Source: Microbispora rosea subsp. aerata (GTDB lineage: Bacteria > Actinomycetota > Actinomycetes > Streptosporangiales > Streptosporangiaceae). Taken from it: 64,000 nucleotides of DNA. Below are positions 37,831 through 45,737 of the stretch, piece by piece (position 1 is the stretch's first letter; each line of letters starts with the position of its first letter). The notes under the pieces were generated by a model, which saw nothing but the letters and a program-made list of their open reading frames with translations, made no database searches and was not told the origin of the DNA. Location: positions 41,835 through 105,834 of the forward strand of contig NZ_BMPY01000014.1 in NCBI RefSeq assembly GCF_014647835.1. Direction: 5' to 3'. A program made the translations under genes and the position numbers.

Positions 37831-39173
37831 AGCCGTTCGAACCCCCGATAGAGCTCCCAGTCGGTGACCGCCGCGTCGAAGGCGGCCAGCTCGACCCTCG
37901 CGTTGTTGGCGTAGTGCTCGACCACGTCCTTGCCGAACGCCTCCTCGGCGATCGGCGACCCCTCCCACAGCGCCAGGGCGTCGCGGAGCGTGGCGGGCAC
38001 CCGCTCGGCCCCGGAGTCGTACGCGTTCCCGGTGAACGGCTCCTCCGGCTCCAGCCCCTCGTCGATGCCGCGCAGGCCCGCCGCGATCATGGCGGCGACC
38101 GCCAGGTAGGGGTTGACGTCGCCGCCGGGCACCCGGTTCTCGATCCGCAGCGAGGACCCGTGGCCGACCAGCCGCAGCGCGCAGGTGCGGTTGTCCACGC
38201 CCCACTTGACCGCGGTGGGGGCGAAGCTGCCGGCCACGTACCGCTTGTAGGAGTTGATGTTGGGGGCGTAGAGCAGGGTCAGCTCCCGCAGCGCCGCGAG
38301 CTGCCCGGCGATGAACCGCCGCCCGGTCTCCGACAGCCCGTACGGCCCCGCGCCCGCCATGACCGGGGCGCCGTCGGCGTCGCGCAGCGAGATGTGGATG
38401 TGGCAGGAGTTGCCCTCGCGCTGGTTCGGCTTGGCCATGAAGGTGATCGACTTGCCCTCCCGGGCGGCGATCTCCTTGGCGCCGTTCTTGTAGAACACGT
38501 GGTTGTCGCAGGTGGTGAGCGCGTCGGCGTACCTGAAGGCGATCTCGTGCTGGCCGAGGTTGCACTCGCCCTTGGCCGACTCGACGTACAGCCCCGCGCC
38601 CTCCATGCCGAGCCTGATCTTCCGCAGCAGCGGCTCGATCCGGGAGGTGCCGAGCAGCGAGTAGTCGACGTTGTAGAGGTTGGCCGGGGTCAGATCGCGG
38701 TAGCCCCGCTTCCATGCCTGCTCGTAGGTGTCGTCGTAGACGACGAACTCCAGCTCGGTGCCGACGTACGCGGTCCAGCCGCGCTCGGCGAGCCGGGCGA
38801 TCTGGCGGCGCAGGATCTGCCGGGGGGAGGCCACGACGTCCGCGCCGTCCTCCCACACCAGGTCGGCGAGCAGCAGCACGGTGCCCTCGTGCCAGGGCAC
38901 CCGGCGCAGCGTCGACAGGTCGGGCCGCATGACGAAGTCGCCGTAGCCGCGCTCCCAGGACGACATGGCGTACCCGTCCACGGTGTTCATGTCGACGTCC
39001 ACCGCGAGCAGGTAGTTGCAGCCCTCGGCGGCGTGGTGCAGCACCTCCTCCAGGAAGTACCGCGCCGACAACCGCTTGCCCTGCAGCCGCCCCTGCATGT
39101 CGGTGACCGCGAGCAGGACCGTGTCCACGCGGCCCGCCTCGACGTCATCGCGGAGTCGCTCCACGCTGAGCAC
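37827..39173 (-). CDS. Glutamine-synthetase-family gamma-glutamyl-amine ligase (GlnA3/GlnA4-like)
   Basis: ATP-dependent ligase of 448 residues with the glutamine synthetase fold: VLLAVTDMQGRLQGKRL in the beta-grasp domain, metal sites in GTELEFVVYD and SAKGECNLGQHE, HIHISLRD, and NINSYKRYVAGSFAPT with the RIENRVPGGDVNPYLA strand. It lacks the adenylylation loop of nitrogen-assimilating GlnA. Streptomyces relatives glutamylate polyamines (GlnA3) or ethanolamine (GlnA4). The gene order here resembles the S. coelicolor glnA4 neighbourhood as I recall it, so ethanolamine is my favoured substrate. GTG 39173 follows GGGAGGC. Confidence 0.88.
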   Translation of the reverse strand: MLSVERLRDDVEAGRVDTVLLAVTDMQGRLQGKRLSARYFLEEVLHHAAEGCNYLLAVDVDMNTVDGYAMSSWERGYGDFVMRPDLSTLRRVPWHEGTVLLLADLVWEDGADVVASPRQILRRQIARLAERGWTAYVGTELEFVVYDDTYEQAWKRGYRDLTPANLYNVDYSLLGTSRIEPLLRKIRLGMEGAGLYVESAKGECNLGQHEIAFRYADALTTCDNHVFYKNGAKEIAAREGKSITFMAKPNQREGNSCHIHISLRDADGAPVMAGAGPYGLSETGRRFIAGQLAALRELTLLYAPNINSYKRYVAGSFAPTAVKWGVDNRTCALRLVGHGSSLRIENRVPGGDVNPYLAVAAMIAAGLRGIDEGLEPEEPFTGNAYDSGAERVPATLRDALALWEGSPIAEEAFGKDVVEHYANNARVELAAFDAAVTDWELYRGFERL

Positions 39174-39189
39174 GGTGCCTCCCGTCCAA

Positions 39190-39207
39190 AAGTCTGGAAT
39201 CAGACCA
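39190..39207. promoter_or_regulatory. Candidate FadR-type operator
   Basis: The inverted repeat gtctggaatcagac (arms 39192-39196 and 39201-39205, spacer gaat) sits 19 bp upstream of the ligase GTG and about 110 bp before the divergent GntR gene. Its size and dyad fit a GntR/FadR dimer site controlling the catabolic operon. Confidence 0.5.
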
Positions 39208-39315
39208 TTGAGGGCATGCAAGCACCATGTTCCCCTCGTCGTCAACGATGTCCGAAGGGTTAACCTCCATCACAAGGGTGGGGGGCTCGCGGTGACGGGT
39301 GGAGGGACGGTGCGC

Positions 39316-40104
39316 ATGGATATCACCCCGGCGGAGGCGTCCGTCTCCGGCCCCCGGGCCGCGGCCGAGCCCGCCGGGGCCGTGGGGATCACCGGCGCGG
39401 TGTCGCTGCTGCGGCCGGTGCGGGCGGGCAACGCGTTCGAGGAGACCGTCGAGCGCCTGCTCCAGGCCATCAAGCTCGGCGTCGTCCCGTACGGCGAGAA
39501 GCTGCCGCCGGAGCGCGAGCTGGCCACCCGGCTCGGCATCAGCCGGGTCACCCTCCGCGAGGCGATCCGCTCCCTGCAGGAGGCCGGCTACCTCGACGTA
39601 CGGCGAGGCCGGTACGGCGGGGCCTTCGTCGTCTACCGGCCGCCGAGCCCGCGCAAGGGCGACCTGCGCAGGGTCGTCACCCGCATGGGCGAAGACGATC
39701 TCGAGGACGCGCTGACGTTCCGGATGGCCGTCGAGTGCGGCGCGGCCCGCGTGCTCGCGACCATGGAGCTGACCCCGGGGCAGCGGGAGACGCTGACCGC
39801 CCGGCTGGCCGGGGTGAACGACGCGGCCCCCGCCGACTACCGCCGGATGGACATCGCGTTCCATCTGGCGATCGCCGAGCTGACCGGCTCGCCGCTGCTG
39901 GCCGCGGCCTGCGCGGACGCCCGGCTGCGGGTGACCGACCTGCTCAACGCGATCCCCGTGCTGCGGCCCAACATCGAGCACGCGGCGGTCCAGCACGCCG
40001 CCATCGCCGCCGCGATCCTGGACGGCGACCCCGAGGCCGCGGAACGCGCGGTGACCGAGCACCTGGAGGGCACCGCGGCCCTGCTCCGCGGCTTCCTCTC
40101 CTGA
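39316..40104 (+). CDS. GntR/FadR-family regulator of the gamma-glutamylation operon
   Basis: A 262-residue regulator. The winged helix is LPPERELATRLGISRVTLRE to GYLDVRRGRYGGAFV. The C-terminal FCD domain is helical with metal-binding-type residues (RMDIAFHLAIAELTG, AAVQHAAIAAAILDGD). ATG 39316 has GGAGGGA 8 bases upstream; GTG 39310 is too close to it. Divergent from the ligase operon across 142 bp with a dyad site. The effector may be the amine or a glutamylated intermediate. Confidence 0.9.
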   Translation: MDITPAEASVSGPRAAAEPAGAVGITGAVSLLRPVRAGNAFEETVERLLQAIKLGVVPYGEKLPPERELATRLGISRVTLREAIRSLQEAGYLDVRRGRYGGAFVVYRPPSPRKGDLRRVVTRMGEDDLEDALTFRMAVECGAARVLATMELTPGQRETLTARLAGVNDAAPADYRRMDIAFHLAIAELTGSPLLAAACADARLRVTDLLNAIPVLRPNIEHAAVQHAAIAAAILDGDPEAAERAVTEHLEGTAALLRGFLS

Positions 40105-40430
40105 ACCGCTCCCGTCCGCACCACTCGGGCTTCCCTGGACGGGTCCCGACACCTCGCGTCTCCTGCGTCCCCCTAACCGCTCGGGCGCCCGACGCCCCAC
40201 GAGCCCCTCGGCTTCTGCCTCCTGAACGCTTCGCGTCTTCCGAGCCGCTTTCGCGCCTGACCCCCTCTCGCCTTCCTGAACCCCTCGCGCTTCCGGACGC
40301 GCTCGTCTTCCGAACCGCTCGCGCGCCTGACGTCTGAGCCCCTCGGCTCCTGGCTGCTGAACGCTTCGCGTCTCCTGAAGCGCTCGCGCCTCGTCACCCG
40401 TTCGGGTCTTCTGAACCGCCTCCGCCGTCT
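40086..40430 (+). repeat. Degenerate tandem array (about 18-20 bp) from the GntR stop codon
   Basis: The 496-bp gap to the next gene holds no convincing gene. From the last codons (ctctcctgaaccgctc, stop 40102-40104) variants of cctgaacc-ctcgcg recur near 40221, 40275, 40308, 40358, 40373 and 40420. Intervening copies are decayed. The minus-strand open frame across it is Arg-rich and purely repeat-derived. Confidence 0.6.
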
Positions 40431-40600
40431 CCAGGGTGTTTCTCCCGCCGATCTTCGCCGGGGCCCGCCTCGGTGGCCTCGACCGGACGCGTGCCCGCCG
40501 CCGTGGTGGGCAGGCCGTCGATGCGCCGGTCCGGACACTTCTCAGAGCGGGCGAAACTCAGTGGTCACGGCATTAGCATCGGAGGCCGGGGGATCGCTTC

Positions 40601-41461
40601 ATGGCCGACTGGTTTCACGAACGCATCATCGAGGCGCACCGCCTCCCGCTGTTCTGCTTCTTCGTCGCGCTGATCACCGCGTTCATCTTCACGCGGGTGA
40701 ACGTACGGCTGATCAGGGCGCGGGTGCGGTGGCTCCGCAACGTGAGCGTCGGCGAGATGCACATCCACCACGTGGTGTTCGGCGTGGTGCTCACGCTGCT
40801 CGGCGGGGTGGCCGGGCTGGTCCTCTCGGACGTCTCCACGGGGTGGTATTCGTTCTCCTCCGCCGTGTTCGGCGTGGGCGCCGCCCTCGTGCTCGACGAG
40901 TTCGCGTTGATCCTGCACCTGCGCGACGTCTACTGGCAGGAGGAGGGCCGCACGTCCGTGGACGCGGTCTTCGTCGCGATCGCGGCCACCGGCCTGCTGC
41001 TGCTCGGGCTGCGCCCGCTCGCCTGGAACGGCGCGGACGGCCTCGGCGGCTGGACGGCCCCCGCGTTCCTCGTCGTCAACCTCGTCTTCGCCGTGGTCAC
41101 CCTGATCAAGGGGAAGATCTGGAGCGGTCTGCTGGGGCTGTTCGTCCCGCCGTTGCTGTACGTGGGGGCGGTGCGGGTGGCCCGTCCCGGCTCGCCGTGG
41201 GCCCGCTGGTTCTACTCCGAGCGGGCGAGGCGGCCCCGGCCGCGCCTGATGGCCAAGGCGATCTACCGGGAGGAGCGGTGGCGCCGCCCGGTCATCCGGG
41301 TGAAGATCGCGGTGCAGGAGTTCGTCTCCGGCCGCCACGACCTGCCCGCGCCCGTGCTGCCCGCCCGGCACCATCGGCGGCGGGTCGTGTCCCCGCGTCC
41401 CCGGCTGGGTGCGGACCACACCGCGCGGCACTGGCGGTCGGGCCGTCCCCGCGCCCGCTGA
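40601..41461 (+). CDS. Conserved actinobacterial integral membrane protein
   Basis: A 286-residue protein with about six helices: LFCFFVALITAFIFT, VVFGVVLTLLGGVAGLVL, a third around AVFGVGAALVLDEFALIL, and three more before residue 195. Between helices 1 and 2, VGEMHIHHVVFG carries a His-rich motif reminiscent of metal or quinone sites. DEFALILHLRDVYW is also conserved-looking. The C-terminal 90 residues are cytoplasmic and very basic. Function is unknown. The start ATG has no strong ribosome site but fits the first helix. Confidence 0.72.
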   Translation: MADWFHERIIEAHRLPLFCFFVALITAFIFTRVNVRLIRARVRWLRNVSVGEMHIHHVVFGVVLTLLGGVAGLVLSDVSTGWYSFSSAVFGVGAALVLDEFALILHLRDVYWQEEGRTSVDAVFVAIAATGLLLLGLRPLAWNGADGLGGWTAPAFLVVNLVFAVVTLIKGKIWSGLLGLFVPPLLYVGAVRVARPGSPWARWFYSERARRPRPRLMAKAIYREERWRRPVIRVKIAVQEFVSGRHDLPAPVLPARHHRRRVVSPRPRLGADHTARHWRSGRPRAR

Positions 41462-41472
41462 GAACCCGCCCG

Positions 41473-41608
41473 GAACCCGATCGTCCCCGCCCATATTCGT
41501 CGCCCGGCGAGAGGTAGGCGACGGCGGCGACGCCGCCGTACCGAACCCGACCGTCCCCGTCCGTGTTCGCCGCCCGGTGAGAGGTAGGCGACGGCGGGGA
41601 CGCCGCCG
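41473..41608. repeat. Two-copy 70-bp tandem repeat after the membrane protein gene
   Basis: Units 41473-41542 and 41543-41608 share gaacccga, a cgtccccg core and gagaggtaggcgacggcg, with about 10% differences. It begins 11 bp after the upstream stop codon. Each unit includes a short gacggcg-gacgccg hairpin-like stretch. Confidence 0.75.
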
Positions 41609-41748
41609 CCCCTCGGAGACCGCTGCGGCCGGGGAGCGCGTCAATCGCCCGGGACGCCTGGACGTGTGCTGATCGATCACTGGGCATTTCGTTCGGTTCT
41701 GTGGGTATTTGAGCTGACGTACAGGTTCGGGGGCGGGGAGGGGCGGTA

Positions 41749-41943
41749 ATGGAGTCTCGCGAGCGGTTCGCGTTCCAGCGGATGGCGGCCCAGCTCAAGC
41801 AGGAGGCGGCGCGGCTCACCGGAGACCGCCTGATGGCCGCCGAGGCGCGTGGCGAGGAGGCCGAGGCCGACCTGTGCCTCACGTGGTGGGAGATCATGGA
41901 CACCATCCGGGAGATCCGCCTGCTCTACGGCGTGCCGGGGTGA
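41749..41943 (+). CDS. Small helical protein, unknown
   Basis: 64 residues, mostly helical and acidic (FAFQRMAAQLKQEAARL, EAEADLCLTWWEIMDTIREI). A strong GGGAGGGG site lies just before the ATG. It is 36 bp upstream of the nucleotidyltransferase-like gene on the same strand, so the two may form a pair. No family recognised. Its size and partner raise the possibility of an antitoxin-like role, but nothing in the sequence proves it. Confidence 0.5.
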   Translation: MESRERFAFQRMAAQLKQEAARLTGDRLMAAEARGEEAEADLCLTWWEIMDTIREIRLLYGVPG

Positions 41944-41979
41944 GCGACCACGAAGCGTGAGGGGAGCCATACTGAGGGG

Positions 41980-42681
41980 ATGACCGCGTCTCCCGGCTTC
42001 CCGGCGCCGCCGTTCCACTTGCGCCTCATCGAGGACGCGCGGCCCGTCCTCGACCGGTACGGCCTGCTGCTCGCGGGCGGCTACGCCCTGGTCGCGCACG
42101 GATGCATCTCACGCCCCGTCGAGGACCTCACCTTCGCCACCGGCGGCGAGGCCCCGCTGGCGGAGATCGGCGCGGCGCTGGCGGAGGCGTTCGGGAGCAC
42201 CGGCCTGTCGGCCGAGGTGTGCGAGGCCGGCGCCCGCATCGGCCGCGTCGTCGTCACCGACGACATCTCCGGCCAGTCGTGCGAAATCGCCCTGCTCCGC
42301 GAGCCGCTGTGCGACCGCCCCGCCGACATCGGCCCCTGCCGGGTGCTCGGCCTGGACGACGCCGTGGGCCTCAAGGTCCGCGCCCTGCAGGATCGGGGCC
42401 TGCCGCGCGACTTCGCCGACGTGGCCTCGGTCTGGGGCCTTTACTCCTTCCGCATGCTCGAACGGCTCGGGGCCCGCTACGACGACGAGTGGCGGGTGGA
42501 GGACCTGGTCGAGCGGCTGGAGACCGTCGACCTGCTGGCCGACGAGGCGTTCGGCGGCCTGGACGAGGAGGGCGTCGCCGGGGTGCGCCGCTTCGCGTAC
42601 GCCTGGACGGAGGACATCAAGCTGCGCCGCGTCGACGACGGCGACGCCGAGTTCGACCTCGACGTCCCCGCCGTGGACTGA
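41980..42681 (+). CDS. Nucleotidyltransferase-fold protein (AbiEii-like)
   Basis: A 233-residue protein with the start of a nucleotidyltransferase fold: LLLAGGYALVAHG then SRPVEDLTF. The usual metal pair Asp-x-Asp is here Asp-x-Thr, so catalysis is doubtful or altered. GLPRDFADVASVWGLYSF resembles the helix after the fold in AbiEii/MenT-like toxins. The C-terminus is acidic. A small upstream gene is close. The stop codon lies inside the first unit of a 20-bp tandem array. Confidence 0.7.
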   Translation: MTASPGFPAPPFHLRLIEDARPVLDRYGLLLAGGYALVAHGCISRPVEDLTFATGGEAPLAEIGAALAEAFGSTGLSAEVCEAGARIGRVVVTDDISGQSCEIALLREPLCDRPADIGPCRVLGLDDAVGLKVRALQDRGLPRDFADVASVWGLYSFRMLERLGARYDDEWRVEDLVERLETVDLLADEAFGGLDEEGVAGVRRFAYAWTEDIKLRRVDDGDAEFDLDVPAVD

Positions 42682-42791
42682 TCCGAGAACCCGTGGACTG
42701 ACCCCATACGCGGTGGATCGATCGGAGACACCGTGACCTGATCCGAGATGCGGTGGGCTGATGCGGGGTGCGGTGACCTGATCCGAGGCGC
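42672..42791 (+). repeat. Six perfectly phased 20-bp tandem units starting at a stop codon
   Basis: Unit starts are 42672, 42692, 42712, 42732, 42752 and 42772. Representative units are cgtggactgatccgagaacc, cgtgacctgatccgagatgc and ggtgacctgatccgaggcgc. Spacing is exactly 20 with substitutions only. The gene's own Val-Asp-stop codons form the first unit. There are no unique spacers, so it is not a CRISPR. Confidence 0.85.
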
Positions 42792-43305
42792 GGCGAGGCG
42801 GGTGAATCCCCACGCGCACCGGCCCGGGCCGTTGCCCGCCGGGGCGGCCTCGCGGCTCGGCTCGGTCGGCATGACACGGTCATGGAGGGTCGCGGCGGGA
42901 GGTGGCCCGACCGGCCTTACGGCGAGACGCGGTCGGCGAGACGCGGTGACGGAGGGTTGCGACGGAGGCGGCCCGACCGGCGTCGTGATCTCCGCAGACG
43001 CCGATGGCAAAGCCGTGAGCAGCCCTTACACCGGGCCACAGCTTCTTTCGACCGGGAACCGGGAAGGTCGCAGGTGCGTAACCTCTCCTTCATCACCACC
43101 CGGTTGCCGGTGCTCACGCGCGTGCGGGCGCGTCCGGCGACCCGGGTTGGAGGCGGGGCGTCCGGCCGGTCCGGCCGGGCGCCCCGCCGTTCGTCTCACC
43201 CGCGCCCAGTACGCCATGAGTGGACGGCCTACTCGTCAGCCATGAGACCGCCGTGAACGGCGACCCGCCGGCCTTCCTGTAACCGGCTGCCCGGTGAGAA
43301 GCGAG
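42792..43305. other. Intergenic stretch with a second imperfect repeat, no gene seen
   Basis: ggcccgaccggc occurs within a 34-bp imperfect direct repeat at about 42883-42915 and 42951-42984 (ggagggt-gcg-cgg-agg). Open frames here are Arg/Gly/Pro-rich without ribosome sites. I see no RNA gene. The 3' part lies downstream of the exporter permease. Confidence 0.45.
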
Positions 43306-44055
43306 TCAGCCGGCCAGGCGGCGCATGGAACGGACCGACCAGGCCACGGCGGGCACGGCGAGCACCGCCATCAGCGCGAACGCGAGCACCACGTGGTCGC
43401 CTCCCAGGTCGCCGGCGAACAACGCCCGCCCGGCCTCGACCGCGTGGTAGAGCGGGTTGACCTGGGCCACCGTCCGCATCCACTGCGGCGCGAGGGACAT
43501 CGGCAGCAGGATGCCGGTGAACAGGATCAGCGGCAGCGCGAAGAACTGCAGGATCTGCGACAGGCCGTTCTCGTCCCGCAGGGCCAAGGCCAGGCCGTAC
43601 GACAGGCCGGAGGCGAACACCCCGGTCAGCGCCATGAGCAGGAGCATCAGGGCGACGCCCGGCAGGCTCGGCCGCATGCCCATCAGCAGCGCCACCACGA
43701 TGATCAGCACTGCCTGCGCGACCAGCACGATCGTGTCGCGGAGCGTGCGGCCCAGGATGACGGCCGGACGGGATGCGGGGCCGGCGGCGAGCCGTTCGAG
43801 CACTCCGGCGCGAAGCTCGGCGATCATGCCGAACCCGACGAACAGCGAGCCGAACAGCGCGATCATCACCATCACGCCCGGGGTGAACATGGCGAGTGTC
43901 CGCTCTCGCGGCACGCCGGGCATGGTGTTGGCCAGCAGCGGGGCGAACAGCAGCAGGTAGAGGACGGGCTGGAGGAGGCCGAACAGCGGCCAGACGGGGT
44001 TGCGCACGGTGTTGCGCAACTCGTAGGCCAGGAACAGGCCGGTGTGCTTCAGCAT
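43306..44055 (-). CDS. ABC-2 type permease (DrrB-like)
   Basis: A 249-residue permease with six helices (WPLFGLLQPVLYLLLFAPLL, FTPGVMVMIALFGSLFVGFG, TIVLVAQAVLIIVVALLMG and others). It has the ABC-2 signature around LERLAAGPASRPAVILGRTL and the LPLILFTGILLPMSLAPQWM segment typical of DrrB/NodJ exporters. It is 28 bp downstream of the ATPase gene. Substrate is unknown; drugs or lipids are usual. Confidence 0.91.
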   Translation of the reverse strand: MLKHTGLFLAYELRNTVRNPVWPLFGLLQPVLYLLLFAPLLANTMPGVPRERTLAMFTPGVMVMIALFGSLFVGFGMIAELRAGVLERLAAGPASRPAVILGRTLRDTIVLVAQAVLIIVVALLMGMRPSLPGVALMLLLMALTGVFASGLSYGLALALRDENGLSQILQFFALPLILFTGILLPMSLAPQWMRTVAQVNPLYHAVEAGRALFAGDLGGDHVVLAFALMAVLAVPAVAWSVRSMRRLAG

Positions 44056-44083
44056 GGTTTCCGCGCTTTCCGTGGAGCGGCGT

Positions 44084-45037
44084 TCAGGCGGCGTCGCGGA
44101 GCGAGCGGCCGGTCTTGTGCAGGAAGACGTCGTCGAGCGTGGCCCGGTCGAGCGCGACCGACTCCAGGGCCAGGCCGTGCTCGGTGAGCGTGGCGAGCAG
44201 GTGGGGCAGCGCCCGTTCGCCGTCGTCCAGATAGACGCGCAGCAGATCGCCGCCGGCCTTGATCTCTCTCGCGTACGGCAGGCCGCGCAGCGCCTTCGCC
44301 GCCTCACGGGTGTCGGACACGCGCAGCGACACGACGTCGCCGGCGATCTCGCGCTTGAGCTCGGCGGGGGTCCCCTCGGCCACGACGAGCCCGTGGTCGA
44401 CGATGGCCAGGCGGTCGCACAGCGCGTCGGCCTCGTCCAGGTAATGGGTGCTGAGCAAAACGCTCGTCCCCCCGTCGCGCAGCCCTTTGATCTGGTCCCA
44501 CAGGTTGGCCCGGTTCTGCGGGTCGAGGCCGGTCGTGGGCTCGTCGAGGAACAGCAGCGGCGGCCGGTGCACCAGGCCGAGCGCCAGCGCGACGCGCCGC
44601 TTCTGCCCGCCGGACAGGGTGCGGGCCGGCCGGTCGGCCAGGGCCGACAGGCCGAAGGCGGCGAGCACCTCGCCGGTGCGGGCGGCGGCCTGCGCCGCGG
44701 TCATGCCGTTGACCCGCGCGGCGAGCAGGAGGTTGGCCCGCGGCGTGTTGTTCTCGTCGACGCCGCCCGCCTGGCCGACGTAGCCGATGCGGCGCCGCAC
44801 CTGCTCGGGGGTGGTCAGCAGGTCGTGCCCGGCCACCGTCGCGCTGCCGCCGGACGGCGCGACCAGCGTCGCCAGCATGCGGATGGTCGTGGTCTTCCCG
44901 GCGCCGTTCGGGCCGAGCACGCCGAAGATCTCGCCCTCGGCGACCTGGAGATCGACTCCTCGCACGGCTTCCACCGGTTCGGCGCCCCGGCCCCTCCGGC
45001 GGTAGGTCTTGCGTAATCCCCGTGCGTCAATGATCAC
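44084..45037 (-). CDS. ABC transporter ATP-binding protein (DrrA-like)
   Basis: A 317-residue ATPase of the daunorubicin-resistance type. Walker A is GPNGAGKTTT, signature LSGGQKRRVALALGL, Walker B LLFLDEPTTGLD and switch His in LLSTHYLDEAD. The C-terminal extension ends TLDDVFLHKTGRSLRD, a DrrA hallmark. GTG 45037 follows GAGGAG. It lies between a PadR regulator and its permease, a common self-regulated drug-exporter cassette. Confidence 0.94.
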   Translation of the reverse strand: MIIDARGLRKTYRRRGRGAEPVEAVRGVDLQVAEGEIFGVLGPNGAGKTTTIRMLATLVAPSGGSATVAGHDLLTTPEQVRRRIGYVGQAGGVDENNTPRANLLLAARVNGMTAAQAAARTGEVLAAFGLSALADRPARTLSGGQKRRVALALGLVHRPPLLFLDEPTTGLDPQNRANLWDQIKGLRDGGTSVLLSTHYLDEADALCDRLAIVDHGLVVAEGTPAELKREIAGDVVSLRVSDTREAAKALRGLPYAREIKAGGDLLRVYLDDGERALPHLLATLTEHGLALESVALDRATLDDVFLHKTGRSLRDAA

Positions 45038-45054
45038 AATCGGCTCCTCACCGG

Positions 45055-45606
45055 TCAGGGGATCTCGTCGCGGTCGATGCGCTCCGCGGCCTGTTCCAGC
45101 CACTCCAACTGGGCGCGATATTCGGCCGCGCTCAACGCGATGCACTCGTCCACATGCCGGGGGGCGTCGGCGGCGCGTTTGGCGTGGCGGGCCCGCTCCA
45201 GCATCGCGAACCCCTCGCGCAGCCGCTCGCCGCGCTCCCGTACGGCGGCCAGGAGGTCGGCCTTCGGCAGCCGGTCCATGAACGTCAGCGCGACCAGGAA
45301 CGGGTCGGCGATCGGCATGATCTCCGACCAGTGTTCGCGCAGCCGCCGGTCGAACTCGGCCCGGCCCTCGGGCGTGATGGCGTAGACCGTGCGTCCGCGT
45401 CCGCCGCCCCGCCCGGCGTCTTCGCCTCGCTCGACCACTTCGAGCAGGCCCTCCTGGGCCATCTTCCCCAGCGCGTGATAGATCGAGCCGAACGCGACGT
45501 TCGCCCAGTGCTGGGCGCCCCACAGTTCGAGCGTCTTGCGCACCTCATATCCGTGCAGCGGCCCGTCCAGCAGCACGCCCAGGATCAGCACCCGCGTCGA
45601 TGACAT
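45055..45606 (-). CDS. PadR-family transcriptional regulator
   Basis: A 183-residue repressor. The winged helix (RVLILGVLLDGPLHGYEVRK, FGSIYHALGKMAQEGLLEVV, GRTVYAITPEGRAEF) is PadR-type. The C-terminal helices form the dimer (REHWSEIMPIADPFLVALTF). ATG 45606 is preferred; the open frame extends to 45624 over the operator. It probably represses the downstream exporter and itself, released by the exported compound. Confidence 0.92.
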   Translation of the reverse strand: MSSTRVLILGVLLDGPLHGYEVRKTLELWGAQHWANVAFGSIYHALGKMAQEGLLEVVERGEDAGRGGGRGRTVYAITPEGRAEFDRRLREHWSEIMPIADPFLVALTFMDRLPKADLLAAVRERGERLREGFAMLERARHAKRAADAPRHVDECIALSAAEYRAQLEWLEQAAERIDRDEIP

Positions 45607-45613
45607 ATTCAAA

Positions 45614-45625
45614 TTTGTATACAAA
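45614..45625. promoter_or_regulatory. Palindromic PadR operator candidate
   Basis: tttgtatacaaa is a perfect 12-bp palindrome 8 bp upstream of the padR ATG, in one of the few AT-rich spots of the window. The surrounding caaatttgtatacaaacttg keeps weaker symmetry. The TATAC core may also serve as a -10 element. It also lies 113 bp before the divergent SDR gene. Confidence 0.65.
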
Positions 45626-45737
45626 CTTGAGTATGATGGTCAACCGAGAACGCGGGGACGACGACGGCGGCCGGGCGCCCGCGAAACCCGGCACGCGGTG
45701 TGCGGCAAGATCCGTACGGCGTTCTAAGGTGAGGTCC

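Noticed and set aside
36475-38856. A 793-residue fusion of the aldehyde dehydrogenase with upstream sequence
   Set aside because: The upstream part is the out-of-frame reading of the ligase gene; the GTG at 37830 overlapping the ligase stop gives a normal enzyme.
40173-40538. Minus-strand Arg-rich frame after the GntR gene
   Set aside because: Its sequence is just the translated tandem array; no start signal and no non-repeat part.
42672-42791. CRISPR array
   Set aside because: Units are contiguous 20-bp repeats without unique spacers, with no cas genes nearby.
42748-43256. Protein-coding gene downstream of the 20-bp array
   Set aside because: Frames are low-complexity, lack ribosome sites and overlap imperfect repeats.
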